Assembly (NCBI GenBank): GCA_934045075.1
Contig: OW203726.1
Coordinates: 6,395,535 to 6,459,534 of the forward strand
DNA: 64,000 bases
From: Yponomeuta sedellus
Taxonomy: Eukaryota > Arthropoda > Insecta > Lepidoptera > Yponomeutidae
Direction: 5' to 3'
Of the stretch, positions 57,416 to 64,000 are shown in pieces. The notes under the pieces are model-generated. The model made no database searches. It saw only the letters and a list, made by a program, of their open reading frames with translations, and was not told where the DNA came from. A program made the translations under genes and the position numbers. How positions within the stretch are numbered: position 1 is the first letter of the stretch; every line of letters starts with the position of its first letter.

Positions 57416-57690
57416 ACATAACATTTACATACAGGCACATACCTTCTGGCCCCACACTAGGATGCCCTGTGTCGTAGGAACCCGAAACAATGTCATCACG
57501 AACATGTAAACATCCAAGACCTGGGGTTTTTTTTTGTTCCCAGCCGGGATTCGAACCCGGGAAAAAAAATACAAAAATCTTTATTCTTTATCTTCATTAT
57601 TTTTCGGTACATAGTAATTGGAGTCACCTCTTGGAGGGACCTCTTGCATGGTAGGTACATGCGCTACCGCTACCCCACAGAGGTCGTCAG
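57416..57690 (-). mobile_element. tRNA-Gly-like SINE (SINE-G) split by a small insertion
   Basis: A stretch of about 75 bp (57561-57636: A-run, then TCTTTATTCTTTATCTTCAT and onward) breaks the T arm between CGAACCCGGGA and GGGACCTCTTGC. GGGA is repeated on both sides, so this may be a LINE-tail insertion. Confidence 0.7.
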
Positions 57691-57851
57691 GCTATAGACT
57701 ACATAAAAAAAAAGATTTCCATGTTTCTATTGACGCAGTACGCCAATATTCCAACGTACTTCCATTAGCCCTTACAACCTACTTCCATTAGCTCTAATCA
57801 ATTACTTTAGTGAACGTAATGTTTCGTTTTCATCGTAATTGGTACATGTAT

Positions 57852-58230
57852 CGACATCGATATCAACCCTTGTATGTCCCCAATGCTTGAGCACGGGTCT
57901 CTTCCTACATCGCAGGAAGGTTAGGCTACACTCTACCACAGGGGCCAAGTCCGTTTTGGTGGAGGATTGTAAGACAGTGGCGGGCCTTACTGTCAGAAGC
58001 TATCAAACCGCCCCTAAGGCCTTTGACATGGCTTAACGACTGCCATTACATGACATCTGGCACCAAAGTCTTACCGTGCCTTGCGAAGCACGGAAGGCTC
58101 GGAAAAAAATGCCACTAGCGGTAGTCACGAGACGGTTACCCATCCTGCACTTGGCCGCGCCCATTGTTGCTTAACTCGAGTGATTGATTACAATCACTGG
58201 GTTCGACTAGGCCACGAGCGCTTCGCACAT
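57852..58230 (+). repeat. R5 dispersed repeat copy with target duplication in CdsA intron 4
   Basis: Flanked by GTACATGTAT (57842-57851 and 58231-58240). The tail end reads CGACATCGATATCAACCC, again with short tandem units. Confidence 0.85.
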
Positions 58231-58839
58231 GTACATGTATACTGCTATTGAAAGGATAATGGTTACCGAATTACTTTATACATTTTGCAGCACATAGTTA
58301 TTCGTGTTGTTTATTTATCGTTCATGTCCTACAAATAAATCGTAATCGGTAGCGATCGCTATCTCTCGCTAACAAATGTCTACAATAATAATAATGACTT
58401 CCACAAAACACAATCATTTGTTCCGGTCCCAAAGAAGGATATCCTGTGCTGTAGTTACCAGGCAAGGACACCACAAACATGAAAACACACTGAGGCGATT
58501 TGTAGTCAACCACTGCGGCGGCCTCTAGCGAGAATCGAATCTACGTTTAGTAAAGCAAGCGTGTAGAACATAGAGGCAGTTACGGCAGTCAAGTTTTCAT
58601 TTCACATATTGACTCTAAGTTCAATCCGTGCTGAGCACAATACTCTCTCTCTCTCTGAGAGAAGACCAATAGCCTACAGTGGGACGTTTACTATGGGCTG
58701 TTTATGCTTAAATCTATTTTCCCGTAAGTGCCCCAAGTTTATGTCACAAAATAAGATGGATAGTGTATGCCTGTGAATGTGCTTCACCGTCAAGTTTTTT
58801 TCTTCAAAGTAAGCAACTGGTGCGGTGTTATCGGAGAGC

Positions 58840-58895
58840 TTTAGAACACCGGCTTCTCATTCGGGAGGTCGTGGGTTCGAATCCCGGCCTGTACC
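58840..58895 (+). repeat. tRNA-like fragment in CdsA intron 4
   Basis: TCGGAGAGCTTTAGAACACC to GGGTTCGAATCCCGGCC has a T arm and a partial anticodon arm but no matching acceptor stem. Likely a SINE head, not a tRNA gene. Confidence 0.4.
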
Positions 58896-59191
58896 AAGAA
58901 CTTTGTCTTGTAATGGCCAATTTCCCAATTGAGAATTTGCTAAGTAAATTGTTTATTGCTGTGCTGTCTCTTCGAATTTCCCAGAAAAGAGCGTGACTGA
59001 ACGTAACTTAAGTATTTATTTAGTGAAATTCTTAATTCAGAAACCTGCCCTATGTGACTTACATTTGTGAAGTTATGGCAGCAATACCACTCGCTAACTG
59101 TAAGCCTATATAAGCGCGCACGGGGTACTTTTGTAACCGTGACTGTTGGGTCCATATTCGATCGCATAACGACTATTGTAATAATTTAATT

Positions 59192-59562
59192 CGGAAGCGC
59201 TCGTGGCCTAGTCGAACCGAGTGATTGGGATCAATCACTTGGTTAAGCAACAACAAGCGCGGTCAGGTGCAGGATGGGTGACCGTCCCGCCACTACCGCT
59301 AGTGGCATTTTTTCCGAGCGCTTCCGTGCTTCGCAAAGCACGTTAAGCCGTTGGTGCCGCCGGTTGTCATGTAATGGCAGTCGTAAAGCCATGTCAGAGG
59401 CCTTATGGGCGGCTTGATAACTGCCGACAGTAAGACCTGCCACTGTCTTACAATCCTCCACCAACCCGGACTTGGCCCCCGTGGTGGAGTATGGCCTAAC
59501 CTTCCTGCGATCCAGGAAGAGACCTGTGCCCCGAAGTGGGGACATACAAGGGTTGATACCAA
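59192..59562 (-). repeat. R5 dispersed repeat copy in CdsA intron 4
   Basis: Runs AGCGCTCGTGGCCTAGTCGA to CATACAAGGGTTGATACC. AATTCGGAA/AATTAGGAA flank it as an imperfect direct repeat. It abuts the GCATAA-rich element that follows. Confidence 0.8.
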
Positions 59563-60412
59563 TTAGGAATAACGTTTTCACGCATAATTATATTTACCCG
59601 TAAAAACTATACGCATAACTGTTTTCGCATAATTTTGACAAGCATAAATAAAAGTGGCATAAGGATAACAAATCATAATATTTTAAGGCATAGATTGAGA
59701 AAAGCATAACGACAGCATAGCATTACGATCATCGGCATAAACATCAAGCGACATTATCATAACGAATTTTGTTATAATTTAATTAAAAGGTAAGCATAAC
59801 TCACTAATTTTAGTACGTAGGTGACCAATGTAAAATTAAAATATTCGCCTAAGTTTTGAGATTATGTTGTTAATTTAATTTACAATATGTACCTACCCAA
59901 CAAAGTTGAGTCTGTTTTTGGTCTTACATGTTCAACCTAACACGCTCCTACGCAAGTTTAGTATTCGTGCATTGTCCTTTTAATTTTGTCTTTTCCGTAT
60001 GTCTCCACATGGGTACACAATATTGTATTTATTTCCTCATCGCGTAGATTGTTATTATAACGTATTTATGTAAGTTTATCATAACTATGTGTGTAACTGT
60101 TTATGTATGTATATTGTTATTTATACAAGTAGTGTATTAATATATTCATATTTGCACCGACTATCCGTCTCTTATTTCCTTCAGCAACTTTCCGTCGTAA
60201 GGTTGTCTGAAAGAAATTGCTCTTAGCAATAAGGCCGCCAATTGTACTCTGTATCTTTACATGTTTTATAATATGTGCTCTGGTGTACAATAAAGAATAT
60301 TCTTATCTTATGCCAAAGAACGTTTATGCAAAAGTATTATTATGAAAAAACAAAATATGCGACATTCATTATGACAAAGAAAATTAGGAATAAAAAATTA
60401 TGCGAAAGAAAT
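59563..60412. mobile_element. Candidate DNA element with GCATAA subterminal repeats
   Basis: The left 250 bp carries about ten GCATAA or near-GCATAA motifs in direct orientation (59583, 59612, 59627, 59641 and onward). The right 100 bp carries TTATGC/ATTATG motifs in the opposite orientation (60322-60403). Such inverted clusters are typical of transposase-binding subterminal repeats. A LINE tail lies between. The outer ends are unclear. Confidence 0.5.
60140..60311 (+). repeat. LINE 3' end with TCTTA tail
   Basis: TCGTAAGGTTGTCTGAAAGA, AATAAGGCCGCCAATTGTAC, and AATAAAGAATATTCTTATCT. It sits within the GCATAA-rich element. Confidence 0.6.
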
Positions 60413-60414
60413 GT

Positions 60415-61830
60415 ATCCCTGACTGTTTCGTCACTCCGTAGATTTGTATGAAGATGCGCGAAATGTCACCCAGTTGTCACGTCGTAACATGCGCGCATCT
60501 CCATTCATATCCACGGTCTTGATAAGATCAGTGACGAAACAGTCACAGTGACAAAAGTAACCCGTGCGCGCCTAGCCTAAAGGAAAACGTCGTGAGGAAA
60601 CCTGAGTGTCTAGTGTGCCCATACCTCTGCACTTGAAATCGCCAATTCGTGGTGGGAACGCATAGTGATTAAGTTTATACTTTTTTTTCCTGAGAGAGGG
60701 CCTGCGCCCTACAGTAAGACTTATGGGCTGCATTTATTATAATTGTAGCAACTGGTACTGCTCTACAAATTCGCTAAATATACACAGGCACAAATTTACT
60801 AGCAATTGAAACAGCCAACACATAGTTTCCTGTACACATTTTTTCCTGAAATTACGTAACGGTCTGTTAATCGCCGACACGACATCGCCACATGTAATTT
60901 TAAGTATAAAATTAAAGGGATATGTAAGTGATAACACGATATTAATTGCTCGATAATCTCTAATTTAAAAAATCACATGTCAACAGTCTGTTGACGTAAG
61001 AAAATGCGTTCTATAAACCCAAAATGGGTCTAATCCGGTGATGAATTGGAAACTTGGCAGTTGCGTTGACAGGCTGTCAGTTGATTCCAGCAATTCTTAG
61101 TAATTTTTACTGTTTTGAAATATACCTATCGCAAAATGTAAATAGTCAAGTAAAGTTGAAAGATATTTAGTTCGATCGCCGTTTGCAAAATGTTAAATAT
61201 GTATTACATGTAAAAATTAAATAGTTATTTTTTTATCATTCGCGGCGCTACTAATCAAATCAAGACAAATGGCGTCGGAGTAGTGTTTTTTTGATACAGA
61301 AAAATATTGAAAATCTTTTCAAGTACAAGTATTTAAGTTGCTTGAGTTAATGCACCTGATTGCTAAAATAAATCTGTTTTGTCAAATAATAGTCACCGAA
61401 CTATAACAATCATTGTCAAAATTTTAACAATTGTACGGTTCGCAAGCCTGTTTACATTTTACCTTCGGCATATTTCAAAACAGCCAACGTTTCTATACGG
61501 AAGACGCCGTTTGTAAACCGCAGAATAATACAAATTGCCTGCGTCATATTTTATGTATCTTGCGTGTAGCATTCGCTATCGCAGAACCCAAAAAGATGGT
61601 CGACTGGCCTATCCAACCGCATTTTGGGATGTTTCTGGAAGCTGCAAGATGGAAGAGGACTTATTTTTCATCAGTTCGGTCTGTTTAATTAGTGCTAATC
61701 CACTTTGGCCTTTGCGTCCTAAACGGAGCCTAAACGGCTTGATTGATTTGAGCTTAGGAGGTCACGGTGAATTCATATTGAGGATGACATTGGGAACGAG
61801 TATACATACCTAAATTTTACTATTTATTTT
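60415..61830. other. CdsA intron 4, no gene seen
   Basis: A SINE-R4-like scrap at 60580-60610 (GGAAAACGTCGTGAGGAAAC). Otherwise unassigned. Confidence 0.5.
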
Positions 61831-61836
61831 ACAACT

Positions 61837-62352
61837 AGCTGGTGTCCGCGGCTTCGCCTGCGCAGGATGAGTATTAAATAATACCTTTTTAAATAATATT
61901 CTTGAGGTACACAAATAAAGGTGTTGTCTTCTTTATGTTGTGATTTTTATAAAACATTAAGGAAATGCCGTTTTAGATGATCTTGTCTGTCTACATATAT
62001 GTAATTTTTTTGTTTTATTTTGTGTAAATTTGTGTTTTGGAAATAAATGTAGTTCACTTTCACTTTCTATTTTGAGTTGCTAGTATTAGCGTGACGTAGA
62101 AAAGAACTAAAATTATGACATTTATAATTTTAGTTCTTTCATAATCACTTAAATAATCGCATAAATAATTTTTGGGTCGCATTTGAAAAATATGACACAA
62201 TATCTCTATAAATTGTAGCCTAGGTATGTGTAATTCTGATGTACATATTATTGTAGAGTTTCATTAAAATCCATTCAGTAGACGTGAAAGAGTAACAAAC
62301 ATCCATTCATCTATACTTACAAACTTTCGCGTTTATTATATTAGTAGGATAG
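61837..62352 (-). mobile_element. Lep1-type Helitron-like element
   Basis: Ends CTAGCTGGTGTCCGCGGCTT and TTTATTATATTAGTAGGAT with a body similar to 31723-32147. It lies in CdsA intron 4, about 290 bp before exon 5. Confidence 0.6.
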
Positions 62353-62644
62353 GAAGTAGGATTTTTTATTAAGTCTTTTTAATCTTTTTTACACATATAT
62401 TTGGCCATTCATTTGTTAAAACTTGGTCCCACCTCTTTACAGCCCATAAACAGAGCCCACTGGTGGGCATTTCATCCGGACCTCTGCTGGTTGGGATTCT
62501 TTAATATGTTTTATATTTGTGACTTACGTACCATCTCTCATTGCAACGGGGTCCCGGTGTGTCTTTTACATAATATCTTTAACATAACGAAATCTGTGAC
62601 GCTTACGAAAGTTTTTGTGTTAAAATCCTCACCTCTTTCTCCAG

Positions 62645-62837
62645 GACTACCTCAAGTTCCTGGTCACCTACCATCGCTTCATCTCGTTCAGTCTTTACTG
62701 CGTGGGCTTTGTCTGGTTCGTGCTGTCTCTGGTGAAGCGATACTACATGCGCCAGTTCAGTCTGTTCGCGTGGACCCATGTGGCGCTGCTCATCGTGGTC
62801 ACACAGAGTTACCTCATCATACAGAACATCTTTGAAG
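62645..62837 (+). CDS. CdsA: CDP-diacylglycerol synthase, exon 5 (gene continues past the window)
   Basis: The acceptor TTTCTCCAG precedes codons for [18 protein letters not shown], then [19 protein letters not shown], then [15 protein letters not shown], then [12 protein letters not shown], followed by one base and the donor GTTAGT. Phase 0 in and phase 1 out. YHRFISF, FAWTH and the IQNxFEG junction match the family. Two further transmembrane helices are visible. The residue total in the window is 224. The CTP-binding signature near the C-terminus (the family's S-x-x-x-R...KD...PGHGG...DRxD block) lies in exons beyond 64000, so catalytic integrity cannot be judged here. Confidence 0.87.
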
Positions 62838-63106
62838 GTTAGTTGAAGTTTCTATATGGCAGCCTATACAATTGCCCATGACAGCGGCACCTCGATTATG
62901 CAACGTATACCTCTGTGTGCAAAAACGACATACTCGTATCTACTGGACTTTGTCGTACTATTGAGTCTCAATATCACTAACGTCTTAAATGCAACTGAAA
63001 TGCGGTTTCCAATATGTGTGATATATATTACGCCTGATATATGCACAGCAGAGCTAAGTAAGTAAACATTGCACTTTCGCACACAGATATGTAATTATAT
63101 TCTTTT

Positions 63107-63297
63107 TTTAGTGCACTAACCCGTGCTAAGGACAATTTTAAAAACATATTTCGAAGCTAAAAATTGCACCCATGCCGGGATTCGAACGTACCAGTGCTCA
63201 GTTGGGAGAGCGCTGGAACGGCTAGCCAGAGATCGCGAGTTCGAGTCCCGGCATTGGTGGAATTTTTAGCCTCTAAATACTAGGTTTTTAAAACATA
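63107..63297. mobile_element. SINE-A copy, diverged inverted form in CdsA intron 5
   Basis: The left half is minus (TTAGTGCACTAACCCGTGC to GGGATTCGAACG). The right half is plus, from CAGTGCTCAGTTGGGAGAG to CTAGGTTTTTAAAA. No clean target duplication was found. It lies 270 bp after CdsA exon 5. Confidence 0.7.
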
Positions 63298-63299
63298 TA

Positions 63300-64000
63300 A
63301 TGTTAAAAGTTACATAATCTAGGCTCTAAATCCAGAACTTTTAATCACATTGTCTTTCTATCTATTTTATATTTAAAAACCTATTTAGAGGCTAAAAATT
63401 TTATATTTTATATTTATACATACTATTACAAACTACGTAATAGTATGTATAAATATATTAATACAAAATACGCTTGCAGTTTTGTTTTTTACCTTCATTA
63501 TTCATAGGATTTTTGTAATTAAATGTCATCGGCATTCCTAGGGTGATTGAACTGTCATTCCCTCAGATATTGCAGGAATACTGTTGCATTCCTGCGATGG
63601 CCCGTCAATGTTAGATAATCTGGTCGGTGCATCGCATTGGTGCTTTTTGTGATCTCCGTGGCCGTTAAAAATCACATTTCTGGCTTGGATCCTGCTTTTT
63701 TGCTTGTAGTTTTTTTTTATTATTGACGACCAACTAAGGAACCCTACGATGCGCGTGGCCTGACACGCACTTGGCCTTTTTACGGTCTAACGAAACAATT
63801 AATAATTACCTAAAAGATTTTGAATGGTTTTCCCGAAACCTTGTACATATTTGGTACAACAAATTTATTAGTTCGGTAGCATACCTACGCGATAAGGTTG
63901 GATCAAACATTCAAGCGTTGCGATTTAGTGTAAAAACAAGCTAAATTGGAAACTTGTTAAAAACAATAGAGCCGCTATCGTCAGTTTTATATTGGTTTTT
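63300..64000. other. CdsA intron 5, no exon seen before the window ends
   Basis: A SINE-A scrap at 63375-63402 and a TATTTATACATACTATTA inverted pair at 63410-63456. The next CdsA exon is not present. Confidence 0.5.

Noticed and set aside
62401..62835. 144-residue frame
   Set aside because: It overlaps CdsA exon 5 in the wrong frame; the correct frame matches the CDS family and has good splice sites.
1..64000. CRISPR array, operons or bacterial genes
   Set aside because: Spliced genes and insect transposons show this is eukaryotic nuclear DNA; no spaced direct repeats of CRISPR type are seen.

Overview
The window looks like nuclear DNA of a moth or butterfly (Lepidoptera). It is AT-rich, its genes are split by GT-AG introns, and it is packed with tRNA-derived SINEs, Helitron-like elements of the lepidopteran Lep1 type, mariner elements and short non-LTR retrotransposon tails. 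Species cannot be named from the sequence alone.

Three host genes can be supported. (1) A storkhead-box gene (STOX1/2 family; Drosophila knockout) runs on + from a first visible exon at 5739 to a stop at 42677. Its five visible exons join in phase to give 873 residues; the 5' end lies upstream of the window. (2) A small two-exon gene on - (44442 to 43659, 233 residues) converges on it tail to tail. It encodes an acidic-start, helical protein with two SUMO-type motifs and I do not recognise its family. (3) CdsA (CDP-diacylglycerol synthase) starts at 50125 on +. Five exons (224 residues) are present and the catalytic C-terminal half lies beyond the right edge. These three genes show no shared pathway: a winged-helix regulator, an unknown protein and a phospholipid-synthesis membrane enzyme.

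The rest is mostly repeats, many nested. Two mariner elements (3833-5108 and 21598-22891) keep both terminal inverted repeats, but their transposases are broken. One tRNA-headed SINE family (called SINE-A here) has copies at 8785, 23004, 31066, 32570, 35866, 39283, 44730 and about 63107. Most of these copies are fold-backs or permuted forms whose non-tail end is always the same internal T-rich motif. A second dense family (called R5 here) has about ten copies of roughly 350 bp, several flanked by 10-12 bp target-site duplications. A roughly 2-kb Helitron-like element (45148-47166) carries a remnant of a PIF1-type helicase and a 360-bp (TTATA)n array.

Layout: 1-5700, upstream intron or intergenic DNA with mariner 1; 5739-42677, storkhead exons separated by 4.2, 28.2, 1.3 and 0.6 kb introns; 43.5-44.4 kb, the convergent small gene; 44.6-50.1 kb, a repeat cluster (Helitrons, long-TIR element); 50.1-62.8 kb, CdsA with an 11.6-kb fourth intron full of repeats; 62.8-64 kb, the next CdsA intron.
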